NCBI RefSeq assembly: GCF_003030465.1
Contig: NZ_CP028339.1
Coordinates: 2,418,001 to 2,482,000, forward strand
From: Thauera aromatica K172
Lineage (GTDB): Bacteria; Pseudomonadota; Gammaproteobacteria; Burkholderiales; Rhodocyclaceae
Direction of reading: 5' to 3'
Length of the DNA stretch: 64,000 nt
Positions 8,605-17,537 of the stretch are shown one piece after another. A program made the translations under genes and the position numbers. The notes below the pieces were generated by a model. That model was not told the DNA's origin. It saw nothing but the letters and a program-made list of their open reading frames with translations, and did not search any database. The number at the start of each line of letters is the position of its first letter. Positions within the stretch are counted from its first letter, which is position 1.

Positions 8605-9258
8605 ATGGACAAACTGCGCGTACTGCTGGTGGACGATCACAGCCTGGTCAGGGCGGGCATCCGCGCGCTGCTCGAAACGATGGCCCGGGTCGAGATCGTC
8701 GGTGAAGCCAGCAGCGGGCGGGCGGCGATCGAGCTGGTGCGCGCGCACCGTCCCGACATCGTGTTGATGGACATCGCGATGGACGGCATGGACGGCCTCA
8801 CCGCAACCACGGCGATCGCCGCCGAGCACCGCGCGGTGAAAGTGATCATTCTGTCGATGCACGACACCGGCGACTTCTTCGACCAGGCGCTGCGCTGCGG
8901 TGCGCGCGGCTACCTGCTCAAGGATGCCGCAGTGGCCGAGCTGGAAATGGCGCTTTCCGCAGTCGAGCGCGGCGACGTCTACCTGAGCCCGGCGGTCTCG
9001 CGCCATGTGGTCGGGAACCTGCTGGCGCGCCGCGCCGGCGAAGAACGCCCCGCCGCCGTGCTGACCCCGCGCCAGAACGAGATCCTGCAACGGATCGGCA
9101 ACGGCCGCAGCACCAAGGAGATCGCCCGCGAGCTGGAACTGAGCGTCAAGACGGTGGAAGCGCATCGGGCGCAGATCATGGAACGCCTGGGGGTGCGCGA
9201 CATCGCCAACCTGCTGCTCGAGGCGGCACGCCGCGGCCTGATCGCACTCGGACGCTGA
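8605..9258 (+). CDS. NarL/FixJ-family response regulator
   Basis: DNA-binding regulator of 217 residues. Receiver 1-120 with D10/D11, phospho-acceptor D56 (VLMDIAMDGMDG), a conserved T/S region (ILSMHD) and K in LLKDAAV. The LuxR-type helix-turn-helix is at about 150-212 (LTPRQNEILQRI, STKEIARELELSVKTVEAH). It is the expected target of the HisKA_3 kinase just upstream (six-base gap, same operon). Its regulon cannot be told from the sequence; the 131-base gap downstream, before a c-di-GMP gene, is one candidate target. Confidence 0.92.
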   Translation: MDKLRVLLVDDHSLVRAGIRALLETMARVEIVGEASSGRAAIELVRAHRPDIVLMDIAMDGMDGLTATTAIAAEHRAVKVIILSMHDTGDFFDQALRCGARGYLLKDAAVAELEMALSAVERGDVYLSPAVSRHVVGNLLARRAGEERPAAVLTPRQNEILQRIGNGRSTKEIARELELSVKTVEAHRAQIMERLGVRDIANLLLEAARRGLIALGR

Positions 9259-9389
9259 CGCCCCTCGCGAACACCTCCGTCTCCCTAAGCCGTCTCGGTA
9301 ATCCGCCCGATGGACACCCCTGCGGATTTCCGTAACATCGGCACACTGCCAAGCCTTCACGGCACGGGACACGAAGGACGGGACCCCGG

Positions 9390-11534
9390 ATGACGACGAA
9401 ACTCGATCTGCTGCTGGTGGAAGACAACGCGAGCGACGCCGGGCTGATCGTGCGCCACCTGCGAAAAGCCGGCTTCGAGTTCGATTACCTGCAGATCGAC
9501 ACCGAGCCGGAGCTGCGCACTGCGCTCGAGCAGCGTCGCTGGAGCGCGGTGCTGTGCGACTACTCGCTGTGCGGTTTCGATGCCGGAGTCGCCCTCGACG
9601 CCGTGCGCCAGACCGGGCTCGACCTGCCCTTCATCGTCGTTTCGGGTGAAATCAGCGACGAGAAGGCAAGCCGCCTGATGCGCGCCGGCGCTCATGATTA
9701 CGTGATGAAGGACAACCTCGCCCGGCTCGCCCCCGCGCTTGCGCGCGAGCTCGACGAAGTGCATCAGCGCCGCGCCCGGCGGGCCGCCGAGCGCAGCGCG
9801 GAGGAGCACGCCCGCCGCCTGCAGCGGTCGCAGCAGGTGATCGACAGCCTGCGCGAAGGGATCACGGTGACCGACCTGCAGGGCACCATCGTGGACGTCA
9901 ACCCCTCCTTCGAGGCGATCACCGGCTACAGCCGCGCGGAAGTGCTCGGATGCAACCCGCGCATCCTCAAATCCGGCCGCCATTCGCCGGCGTTCTATGA
10001 AACCCTGTGGCATACCCTGGTCACCACCGGCACCTGGCGCGGCGAAATCTGGAACCGGCGCAAGAACGGCGAAATCTACCCCGAGCTGCTGACGCTGAGC
10101 GCGGTCAGGGGCAGCGACGGCCTGCCCACCCACTACGTCGCCGTGTTCAGCGACCTGAGCAAGGAAAAGCAGACCGAAGCGCACATCCACTGGCTGACCA
10201 ATCACGACGCCCTTACCGGGCTGGCCAACCGCCAGCTGTTCATGGATCGCCTGCAGCAGGCGATCGAGGCCGCCGCAAACGGCAGTCACGACGGCGCCGC
10301 GGTGCTGCTGCTCGATCTCGACCGTTTCCGCCGGATCAACGAAAGCCTCGGCCAGGAAGCCGGCGACAAGCTCCTGCAGCATATCGCCGGCCGCCTCCAG
10401 CTCTGCCTGAAAGGGCGGGCGAGCGCGGCGCGACTGGGCAGCGACGAGTTCCTCGTGCTGCTGACCCAGTTCGCCGACACCGAAGCCATCGCCGCCTTCG
10501 CGCACCGCATCCTCGACGAGATCGCCCGCCCCTGCACGATCGGCGGCCACGAGATCAGCGTGACCGCAAGCCTGGGCATCAGCGTCTTTCCCGACGACGG
10601 ACGCAGCGCGGCCGACCTCCTGCGCGCGGCCGAAGCCGCCCGGGCGCCGATCCGGTACGGCCATCACAACCGCCTGCACTTCTTCACCAGCGGCATGGAC
10701 AACCAGGCCCGACGCTGGATGGAAATCGAAAGCGAACTGCGCCAGGCGCTCGAGCGCCGGGAGCTGCAGCTTTACTACCAGCCGCTGCTCTGCGCCCGCG
10801 ACGGCCGCATCCGCAGCCTGGAAGCGCTGGCGCGCTGGCACAGCCCGGCGCTGGGCTGGGTCTCGCCGGCCGAGTTCGTGCCCGTCGCCGAGGAATCCGG
10901 CCTCATCGTCGCCATCGGCGACTGGGTGCTGCACACCGCCTGCGCCCAGGCCCGGCGCTGGCAGGACGACGGGCTGCCGCCGGTGCGGGTGGCGGTCAAC
11001 GTCTCCGCCCACCAGATCGCCACCGGCGCTCTGCCCGAGCGCATCCGCGAAGTGCTGGCACGCACCGGGCTGCCTGCGGCTCAGCTCGAAATCGAGTTGA
11101 CCGAAAGCACGATGATGGCGGACACCGAATTCACTTCCGCCCAGGTCGAGGCCATCAGCCGCATGGGCGTCAGCGTGGCGCTCGACGATTTCGGCACCGG
11201 GTATTCATCGCTCGCCTACCTCAGCCGCTTCGCGCTCAACAAGGTGAAGATCGACCGCAGCTTCGTGCACAAGCTCGCTTCCGACCCGAAAAGCACCACG
11301 ATCATCGCCGCCACCGTCGGCCTCGCCCGCGGCCTCGGCTTGCAGGTGGTGGCCGAGGGCGTCGAGACCGAAGCGCAGCAACGCACCCTGATCGCGGCCG
11401 GCTGCGATGCGCTGCAAGGCTACCTGTTCAGCCCGCCGGTCGCCGCGGCCGACCTGTCCCGCCTGAGCGCGCTGTTCGCACCCTGCGAACCCTACGCCAC
11501 GCCGCGCACCGCGCTCGCGCCGCCGCCGGACTGA
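9390..11534 (+). CDS. REC-PAS-GGDEF-EAL c-di-GMP protein, likely phosphodiesterase
   Basis: Cytoplasmic protein of 714 residues. Receiver about 1-125 with D57 (LCDYSLCGF); PAS about 150-255 (GITVTDLQGTIVDVNPSF); GGDEF domain about 265-430; EAL domain about 435-700. The GGDEF signature reads GSDEF (RLGSDEFLVLL), so cyclase activity is doubtful and the domain may only bind GTP. The EAL side keeps its catalytic set: EALARW, ELTESTMM, DDFGTGYSSL, KIDRSFV and EGVE, as expected for a working c-di-GMP phosphodiesterase. It follows the LuxR-type regulator by 131 bases and may share the signal. It is also the nearest source of c-di-GMP control for the MshEN-like CheA. Confidence 0.92.
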   Translation: MTTKLDLLLVEDNASDAGLIVRHLRKAGFEFDYLQIDTEPELRTALEQRRWSAVLCDYSLCGFDAGVALDAVRQTGLDLPFIVVSGEISDEKASRLMRAGAHDYVMKDNLARLAPALARELDEVHQRRARRAAERSAEEHARRLQRSQQVIDSLREGITVTDLQGTIVDVNPSFEAITGYSRAEVLGCNPRILKSGRHSPAFYETLWHTLVTTGTWRGEIWNRRKNGEIYPELLTLSAVRGSDGLPTHYVAVFSDLSKEKQTEAHIHWLTNHDALTGLANRQLFMDRLQQAIEAAANGSHDGAAVLLLDLDRFRRINESLGQEAGDKLLQHIAGRLQLCLKGRASAARLGSDEFLVLLTQFADTEAIAAFAHRILDEIARPCTIGGHEISVTASLGISVFPDDGRSAADLLRAAEAARAPIRYGHHNRLHFFTSGMDNQARRWMEIESELRQALERRELQLYYQPLLCARDGRIRSLEALARWHSPALGWVSPAEFVPVAEESGLIVAIGDWVLHTACAQARRWQDDGLPPVRVAVNVSAHQIATGALPERIREVLARTGLPAAQLEIELTESTMMADTEFTSAQVEAISRMGVSVALDDFGTGYSSLAYLSRFALNKVKIDRSFVHKLASDPKSTTIIAATVGLARGLGLQVVAEGVETEAQQRTLIAAGCDALQGYLFSPPVAAADLSRLSALFAPCEPYATPRTALAPPPD

Positions 11535-11631
11535 ATCCCGAACCGCGCCTGCCGCACGCCGCCAGGCGCACCGGCCCCACACCGGGGAACGCCGCTTGCG
11601 GGCGGCGTCTCCCCGGCCCGGAGAATCGACC

Positions 11632-12483
11632 ATGCCGAAATTCGACGCCAACCTGAGCCTGCTGTTCACCGAACGGCCTTTCCTCGAGCGCTTCGAGGCC
11701 GCCGCCGAGGCCGGCTTCACCGGAGTGGAATACCTGTTCCCCTACGCCTTCGACAAGGCGGTGCTGGCCGAGCGTCTTCAGCGCCATGGTCTGGTCCAGG
11801 TCCTGCACAACCTGCCGGCGGGCGACTGGGAAGGCGGCGAGCGCGGCATCGCCTGCCACCCGGACCGCGTCGGCGAATTCCAGGACGGCGTCGGACGCGC
11901 CATCGAATATGCCACTGCGCTCGGCTGCGGGCAGGTCAACTGCCTCGCCGGGATCGCCCCGGCCAACGTGGACGCCGACCGGGTGCACGCCACCCTGATC
12001 GACAACCTGCGCTTCGCCGCCGGCCAGTTCAAGGCTGCCGGCCTGCGCCTGCTGGTGGAGCCGATCAACACCTACGATATGCCCGGCTTCTACCTCAACC
12101 GTACCGCGCAGGCCGCGGCGCTGGTCGACGCGGTCGGCGCCGACAACCTTTTCATCCAGTACGACGTCTACCACGCCCAGCGCATGGAAGGGGAACTCGG
12201 CAACACGCTCGCACACTACCTGCCGCGCATCGCGCACATCCAGATCGCCGACAACCCGGGGCGCAACGAGCCGGGCACGGGCGAGATCAATTACGCCTGG
12301 CTGTTCCGCCACCTCGACCGCCTCGGTTACGCGGGCTGGATCGGCTGCGAGTACAAGCCCGCCGCCGGCACCCGCGAAGGCCTGGGCTGGATCCAGGCGC
12401 TGGCCGGCACAAGCCCGTCGGGAGCGGACTCCGCGGCGCCACCAACGGCCGCAGTCGCGCCGACGCAGGCCCGTAGCGGCTAG
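11632..12483 (+). CDS. hyi: Hydroxypyruvate isomerase family sugar isomerase
   Basis: TIM-barrel isomerase of 283 residues that would interconvert hydroxypyruvate and tartronate semialdehyde (glyoxylate metabolism). Family features: FDANLSLLFTERPFLERF start, GFTGVEYLFPY, the metal-site glutamate in LLVEPINTYDMPGFYL, IQYDVYHAQRMEG, and HIQIADNPGRNEPG near the C-terminus. The last 25 residues (Ala/Pro/Ser rich) extend beyond the usual length of about 260 and are probably disordered. The ATG at 11632 has GGAGA upstream. It may link to the glyoxylate route represented by isocitrate lyase elsewhere in the window, but no gcl or glxR neighbour is seen. Confidence 0.88.
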   Translation: MPKFDANLSLLFTERPFLERFEAAAEAGFTGVEYLFPYAFDKAVLAERLQRHGLVQVLHNLPAGDWEGGERGIACHPDRVGEFQDGVGRAIEYATALGCGQVNCLAGIAPANVDADRVHATLIDNLRFAAGQFKAAGLRLLVEPINTYDMPGFYLNRTAQAAALVDAVGADNLFIQYDVYHAQRMEGELGNTLAHYLPRIAHIQIADNPGRNEPGTGEINYAWLFRHLDRLGYAGWIGCEYKPAAGTREGLGWIQALAGTSPSGADSAAPPTAAVAPTQARSG

Positions 12484-12505
12484 GAAGCGAGGCAAAAAGC
12501 GAAAA

Positions 12506-12529
12506 AAAACCGCGGTTCCCCGCGGTTTT
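12506..12529. terminator. Bidirectional terminator between hyi and ppa
   Basis: Perfect inverted repeat AAAACCGCGG - TTCC - CCGCGGTTTT. A-run on one side and T-run on the other let it serve both convergent genes. Confidence 0.85.
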
Positions 12530-12561
12530 CCGGCGTGCGCGACGCGCTTCTTGCTTGCTTC

Positions 12562-13089
12562 TTACTTCTTCGCGGCGGCCAGGCCGTTGATGATTTCCTG
12601 CTTGGCTTCTTCGACCGTGCCCCAGCCCAGCACCTTGACCCACTTGCCGGGCTCGAGGTCCTTGTAATGCTCGAAGAAGTGCACCGTCTGCTTCATCAGC
12701 AGTTCAGGGAGATCATCGGTAGTCTGCACCTTGTCGTACAGCGGGGTCAGCTTGGACACCGGCACGGCGACGACTTTGGCGTCGACGCCGCCATCGTCTT
12801 CCATCTTCAGCACGCCGACCGGGCGGCAGCGGATGACCACCCCCGGAGCGAGCGGGAAGGGCGTGACCACGAGCACATCCACCGGGTCGCCGTCGCCGGC
12901 GATGGTGTGCGGCACGTAGCCGTAGTTCAGCGGGTAACGCATCGAAGTGCCCATGAAGCGGTCGACGAACACCGCGCCGCTGTCCTTGTCCACTTCGAAC
13001 TTGATCGGATCGCCCTGCGCGGAGATCTCGATGATGACGTTGATGTCGTTCGGCACGTCCTTGCCGGCGCTGACCAGATCGAAACCCAT
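12562..13089 (-). CDS. ppa: Inorganic pyrophosphatase (family I)
   Basis: Cytoplasmic enzyme of 175 residues that hydrolyses pyrophosphate to phosphate and drives biosynthetic reactions. The family I signature is clear: [13 protein letters not shown] (metal-binding aspartates), preceded by [18 protein letters not shown], and KWVKVLGWG near the end. Length is usual for bacterial PPases. It is convergent with hyi and shares the terminator at 12506. Upstream are 41 bases to the copper chaperone gene, so it may be transcribed with it or from its own promoter. Confidence 0.97.
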   Translation of the reverse strand: MGFDLVSAGKDVPNDINVIIEISAQGDPIKFEVDKDSGAVFVDRFMGTSMRYPLNYGYVPHTIAGDGDPVDVLVVTPFPLAPGVVIRCRPVGVLKMEDDGGVDAKVVAVPVSKLTPLYDKVQTTDDLPELLMKQTVHFFEHYKDLEPGKWVKVLGWGTVEEAKQEIINGLAAAKK

Positions 13090-13130
13090 AACTCCCTCCG
13101 ATGAAAAATGTGCGCGGATTATAGGGGGAA

Positions 13131-13343
13131 TCAGCTTTGCGGAGAATCGAAGCCGGCATTCTCCACGGCCGCGCGCAGGGCCTCGACCGACACCCGGGCG
13201 GGGTCGTAGCGCACCGTCGCCGACGCGTTTTCCAGCGAAACCTGCGCATCGTCCACCCCGGACAGCGCCTTCAGCACACCGGTCACGTTCTTCACGCAGC
13301 CGCCGCAGCTCATGCCTTCGACCTTGATCGTCACTTCGCTCAT
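13131..13343 (-). CDS. copZ: CopZ-like heavy-metal (copper) chaperone
   Basis: HMA-domain protein of 70 residues with the metal motif GMSCGGC (CxxC at 14-17) and the ferredoxin-like fold pattern of Atx1/CopZ proteins. It would carry Cu(I) to the CopA ATPase encoded 46 bases upstream in the same direction; its own AAGGAGC ribosome site is present. Length is typical for the family. Function is firm as a soft-metal chaperone; copper rather than another metal is inferred from the neighbouring ATPase. Confidence 0.92.
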   Translation of the reverse strand: MSEVTIKVEGMSCGGCVKNVTGVLKALSGVDDAQVSLENASATVRYDPARVSVEALRAAVENAGFDSPQS

Positions 13344-13389
13344 TGCCTTGCTCCTTGGTTGAAAATGCCGTTCCTCTGCCCCCGTCCGC

Positions 13390-15723
13390 TCAGCGCCCGG
13401 CCCGCCAGCGCCGCAGCAGCAGGGAGTTGCTGACCACCGATACCGAACTCATCGCCATCGCCGCACCGGCGATCACCGGGTTGAGCAGGCCGGCGGCGGC
13501 GAGCGGAATGCCCAGGGCGTTATAGACGAAGGCGAAGAACAGGTTCTGGCGGATTTTCGCCAGCGTGGCGCGCGACAGGTCGATGGCGTCGGCAACGCCG
13601 TGCAGGCTGTTGCGCACCAGGGTGATGTCGGCGGCTTCGACCGCGACGTCGGCGCCGACTCCGATCGCGAACGAAACGTCGGCCGCAGCCAGCGCCGGCG
13701 CATCGTTGATGCCGTCGCCAGCCATGCCGACGTGCCCCTTCCCCCGGCTCCGCTCTTCGCCGCCGGCGGTCTCGGCCGGCTGCCCCCCGCCCGCCGGGCC
13801 CGGTTCCGCTTCCGCCGCCAGCGTCCGGCCGTCGCGCAACGCCGCCACCGCCGCCGCCTTGTCGGCCGGCAGCACCCCGGCGTGCCACTCGGCGATACCG
13901 GTCTGGGCGGCGATCGCGGCGGCGGTGGCGGGATGATCCCCGGTCAGCATCACCACCCGCACGCCCTTGGCCTGCAGGCGTGCGACCGCGGCGGCGGAGT
14001 CCGCGCGCACACGGTCGGCGACGCCGAGCAGGCCGGCGAAGACGCCGTCGACCGCAACCGCGACCAGAGTCCGCCCCGCGGCGGCAAGCGCCTCGCCCGT
14101 CGCCGCGGGCAGGGCCACTCCGCGCCCGGCGAGAAGGCGCGGCGCTCCCAGCAGCACGGCGCGGGATGCGCCATCCATCTCGACCCGCCCTTCCACCCCC
14201 ATGCCGCCCACCGCGCGCACCGCCGCCGCGGCGGGCAGGGCCGCAGCTTCGGCCTTCGCCGCTGCCACCACCGCGGCGGCGATCGGGTGGGCGCTGCCCT
14301 GTTCGAGCGCCGCCGCCACGCCGAGCAGGCGCGCGCGCGTCCACTCTGCGGCCGGCTCCACATCGGTGAGCGCGGGCCGGCCTTCGGTGAGGGTACCGGT
14401 CTTGTCCACCGCGAGCACGGCAATGCGCTCGGCCAGTTCGAGCGCCTCGGCGTTCTTCACCAGCATCCCGGCACGCGCGCCCTGGCCGGTGCCGACCATG
14501 ATCGCAGTCGGCGTGGCCAGACCGAGCGCGCACGGGCAGGCGATCACCAGCACCGCGACGGCGTTGATCAGGGCCTGCTGGAAGTCGCCACTGGCGGCGT
14601 ACCAGGCGGCGAAGGTCAGCAGCGCGATCCCCACCACCACCGGCACGAACACCGCCGAGATGCGGTCGGCGAGGCGCTGCACGGGCGCCTTCGAGCCCTG
14701 TGCCTGCTCGACCAGGCGGATGATGCCGGCGAGCAGGGTGTGCGCCCCGACTCCGGTGGCGCGGCAGCGCAGGAGGCCGTTGCCGTTGATCGTGGCGGCG
14801 AACACGGGGTCGCCGCCACGCTTGTCGATCGGCAGGCTCTCGCCGGTGAGCATCGCTTCATCGACTGCCGACTCACCGTGTTCGACGACGCCATCGACCG
14901 GCACCGCATCGCCCGGACGCAGCACGAAGGCGTCGCCCGGGCGCAGCGATTCGACCGGGACCTCGACCACTTCGCCGTCGCGCTCGATGCGCGCCATCTT
15001 CGGCTGCAGCCGCAGCAGGGCATCGAGCGCCGCCGTGGTGCGCGCCTTGGCCCGCGCCTCGAGCAGCTTGCCGAGCAGGACGAGGGTGATGATCATCGCC
15101 GAGGCCTCGAAATAGACGTGCAGATCATGGCGTCCGGCAAGCGTCACGAACACGCTGTAAGCATAGGCTGCGCTGGTGCCGAGCACGACCAGCACATCCA
15201 TGTTCGCCCCCCCGCCCTTCACCGCCGCCCAGGCGCCGCGGTAGAAGCGCGCCCCGATCCAGAACTGCACCGGCGTCGCGAGCAGCAGCTGCAGCCCGCG
15301 CGGGATGACATCATGGTGGGGCGTGCCTCCCGGCCACAGGCCGAACATCGCCGGCATCTGCGCTGCGAGGGGAAGAGTGAGGAGCGCGGCGATCCAGAAA
15401 TGCCTGAACTCGATGCGCCACGCAGCGTGCTGGCGGGCGCGCTCAGCCTCGCGTTCGAGCCGGCGGGCATCGCTGGCGCCGAAGCCGGCGCCCTCGACCG
15501 CGGCGACCGCCTGCTCCAGGCTCAGGGCACCGGGAGCGAAGTGCAGGGTAGCGCGCTCGGTGGCGAGGTTGACCGTGGCCCGCACGCCGGGCAGGCGGTT
15601 GAGCACTTTCTCCAGCCGGCTCGAGCAGGCGGCGCAGGTCATGCCGGTGACGGCCAGCTCCAGGGTGTCGCCGGCGGGCGCGGGAATGGCGTGTGGCGGC
15701 AGGTTCAGCGTGGCGTGCGGCAT
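13390..15723 (-). CDS. copA: Copper-translocating P1B-type ATPase
   Basis: Inner-membrane Cu(I) exporter of 777 residues. One N-terminal HMA domain (GMTCAAC, C30/C33), about eight membrane helices, actuator TGES at 293-296, the intramembrane CPC at 396-398, phosphorylated D440 in DKTGTLT, the HP motif at 479-480, and GDGIND at 669-674. The late-helix motifs (YN in FVYNALG, MSS in AMAMSSVSV) are those of Cu(I) pumps. Odd: a Gly/Ala/Glu-rich insert of about 30 residues (635-664) sits just before GDGIND, where relatives are tight. It is controlled by the MerR-type promoter at 15760-15790 and precedes copZ. Confidence 0.96.
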   Translation of the reverse strand: MPHATLNLPPHAIPAPAGDTLELAVTGMTCAACSSRLEKVLNRLPGVRATVNLATERATLHFAPGALSLEQAVAAVEGAGFGASDARRLEREAERARQHAAWRIEFRHFWIAALLTLPLAAQMPAMFGLWPGGTPHHDVIPRGLQLLLATPVQFWIGARFYRGAWAAVKGGGANMDVLVVLGTSAAYAYSVFVTLAGRHDLHVYFEASAMIITLVLLGKLLEARAKARTTAALDALLRLQPKMARIERDGEVVEVPVESLRPGDAFVLRPGDAVPVDGVVEHGESAVDEAMLTGESLPIDKRGGDPVFAATINGNGLLRCRATGVGAHTLLAGIIRLVEQAQGSKAPVQRLADRISAVFVPVVVGIALLTFAAWYAASGDFQQALINAVAVLVIACPCALGLATPTAIMVGTGQGARAGMLVKNAEALELAERIAVLAVDKTGTLTEGRPALTDVEPAAEWTRARLLGVAAALEQGSAHPIAAAVVAAAKAEAAALPAAAAVRAVGGMGVEGRVEMDGASRAVLLGAPRLLAGRGVALPAATGEALAAAGRTLVAVAVDGVFAGLLGVADRVRADSAAAVARLQAKGVRVVMLTGDHPATAAAIAAQTGIAEWHAGVLPADKAAAVAALRDGRTLAAEAEPGPAGGGQPAETAGGEERSRGKGHVGMAGDGINDAPALAAADVSFAIGVGADVAVEAADITLVRNSLHGVADAIDLSRATLAKIRQNLFFAFVYNALGIPLAAAGLLNPVIAGAAMAMSSVSVVSNSLLLRRWRAGR

Positions 15724-15759
15724 GGCGGCCCCTCTTGCGCGGACGATCGATGACGCGCA

Positions 15760-15790
15760 GTGTAAACCCCGTACCGAAGTACGGAGTCAA
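15760..15790 (-). promoter_or_regulatory. MerR-type promoter/operator of copA
   Basis: Read on the minus strand: -35 TTGACT (15790-15785), a 19-base spacer (15784-15766), and -10 TTACAC (15765-15760). The spacer holds the dyad CCGTAC-TTCG-GTACGG. A 19-base spacer with an internal dyad is the hallmark of MerR-family activation by DNA twisting. The -35 lies six bases before the regulator's ATG and overlaps its ribosome site (GGAG at 15783), so binding should also repress the regulator. Confidence 0.88.
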
Positions 15791-15795
15791 CATCC

Positions 15796-16221
15796 ATGGA
15801 CCCGAATGCCGCACAGACGTTCACCATCGGCCTCCTGGCGCGCGCCGCCGGCGTCGGCGTCGAGACCGTCCGCTACTATCAGCGCCGCGGCCTGCTCGCC
15901 GAGCCCGCCCCCGGCTGCGGTGCCTACCGGACCTACGGCGCAGCCGAACTCGCCCGCCTGCGGGCGATCCGCCGCGCCCAGCAGCTCGGCTTTTCGCTCG
16001 AGGAAATCGACGGCTTGCTGGCGCTCAACGCCGACACCGACCGCGAGCGCGCCCGCGCCGCCGCCCAGGCCAAGATCGAGCTGATCGAAGCCCGCATCCG
16101 CCAGTTGCAGGACATGCGCGACGCCCTGGCGGAACTGGTGCACTGCTGCCGCCACAGCGATGCCGCCACCCCGTGCCCGATCCTGCGCGCACTGGCGGGG
16201 GAAGCGGCCGCGCCGGATTGA
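15796..16221 (+). CDS. MerR-family metal-responsive regulator, divergent from copA
   Basis: Regulator of 141 residues with a MerR helix-turn-helix (GLLARAAGVGVETVRYYQRRG), a second wing, then a long dimerisation helix. The C-terminal metal loop reads HCCRHSDAATPC. The Cys-x8-Cys spacing matches mercury-type MerR (C117/C126) rather than CueR (x7), but the MerR Cys82 equivalent in the dimer helix is missing, so mercury sensing is unlikely. By position it senses copper or a related thiophilic metal and activates copA-copZ through the operator overlapping its own start. The exact metal is open. Confidence 0.88.
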   Translation: MDPNAAQTFTIGLLARAAGVGVETVRYYQRRGLLAEPAPGCGAYRTYGAAELARLRAIRRAQQLGFSLEEIDGLLALNADTDRERARAAAQAKIELIEARIRQLQDMRDALAELVHCCRHSDAATPCPILRALAGEAAAPD

Positions 16222-16260
16222 CCGGGCGGGTTCTCCCGCACCGGGCACGGGCGCGACCGC

Positions 16261-17430
16261 TCAAGGCATGATTTCGACGTATTCGTAGACTTCGCAGGCG
16301 GTGATCTGCCTTCTCACCGGCAGCGTGGCGCGGGCGAACCAGGCCTGCGGGTCATGACGGTCGATCTCGCGGCCGATGAACTTCAGCAGATCGCAAATCG
16401 GCTCGACGACGTTGGCGCGGTAGCGCGCGTCTTCCTTCACGTAGCCCAGCCAGAGGTTCTTCATGCAGTTGCGCCGGCACCACGAGAAGGCCTCGCAACT
16501 TTCGCAGGGCATCGCCGGCGTGGGTTGCAGCGGACTTTTCTTCAGCCAGTTGCGGCGAACGTCGCCCATTTGCATCTGTGGCACATACATCATGTCCGGG
16601 CAGGGATAGATCTGGCCATTGGGCATCACGTTGAGCAGATGGGTCGACACGCGGCACTGGGTGAGACCGGCGTAGAGCTCCTGCGCGCGCGTGGGCAGGA
16701 CCTTGTTGCGCACGATGCCCATCAGCGGAATCAGCGGATAGAGGGCGTCGCTGCGGGCGAAGAATTTCTCGATCAGCGGCACAAGCACCGCCTTGCGCTT
16801 TTCGACCGCATCGCCGGCGTACATTTCGTCGGCGACGAACTGCCAGTAGAGATAGTCGAAGGCGCCCGCGCTGGAGACCAGTTCGTCGAGTTCCTCGAAC
16901 GTGGTGTCCGGGTTGCCCCAGGTAACGCGCGCGGTGACACTGCCGCCGATCCTGTCGTGTACCTGGCGCAGGTTCTTCAGCACCTGGCGGTAAATGCCGC
17001 GGCCGCGGTAGCCGTCGGTGGTCGCCTCGCCGCCGTCGATGGAGACGAGGATGTTGGACAGCCGTGCCAGCGCCCACTCGGGGACGCCGTCGAGCAGGGT
17101 GCCGTTGGTCTGCAGCTGGTAGCGGAAGTGCGGAAAACGCTGCATCACTTCGAGCATCATCGGCAGGTTCAGTGTCGGCTCGCCGCCGTAGAAGGTGACA
17201 TACACCTCCTTGCCACGCAGATGGGTGTCGACGAAGGCGGCGAGCTCATCCACGCTGTATTCGACATGGGTCTGCGAGCCGAGGACTTCGCCGACCCCGA
17301 GCGAACAGTAGGTGCACTTGAGATTGCACTTGAGCGTGGTCAGCAGCTGGAGTTCGACGCGGCCGCCGACGATGGGGTCGCAGTCGGAATGAGGAGCCGC
17401 ACTGACGGGAGAAAGCTGAACCTGATCCAT
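16261..17430 (-). CDS. Radical SAM/SPASM-like protein, putative peptide-modifying enzyme
   Basis: Protein of 389 residues. The radical SAM cluster motif is C35-x3-C39-x2-C42 (CNLKCTYC), followed by TFYGGEPTLN (SAM-binding GGE) and QTNGTLL. The C-terminal half is Cys-rich: YPCPDMMY, then CESC and SWCRRNC, as in SPASM-type auxiliary cluster domains. The end EVYEYVEIMP and overall layout recall the family named as putative peptide-modifying radical SAM enzyme (AF1577-like); this is from memory. No precursor peptide was found beside it. It lies at the end of a minus-strand run after hemN and a DsbD_2-like gene, suggesting use under low oxygen. Substrate unknown. Confidence 0.78.
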   Translation of the reverse strand: MDQVQLSPVSAAPHSDCDPIVGGRVELQLLTTLKCNLKCTYCSLGVGEVLGSQTHVEYSVDELAAFVDTHLRGKEVYVTFYGGEPTLNLPMMLEVMQRFPHFRYQLQTNGTLLDGVPEWALARLSNILVSIDGGEATTDGYRGRGIYRQVLKNLRQVHDRIGGSVTARVTWGNPDTTFEELDELVSSAGAFDYLYWQFVADEMYAGDAVEKRKAVLVPLIEKFFARSDALYPLIPLMGIVRNKVLPTRAQELYAGLTQCRVSTHLLNVMPNGQIYPCPDMMYVPQMQMGDVRRNWLKKSPLQPTPAMPCESCEAFSWCRRNCMKNLWLGYVKEDARYRANVVEPICDLLKFIGREIDRHDPQAWFARATLPVRRQITACEVYEYVEIMP

Positions 17431-17537
17431 GTCGTTCGATTGCTGCGCAGCGGTTGCGGGCCGCGGAGTTTACCCCGTGCCGCACGGGCTGGGAACGGTG
17501 GCGCACACGCCAGAACACAGCGGCGCGCAGCCCCGAT

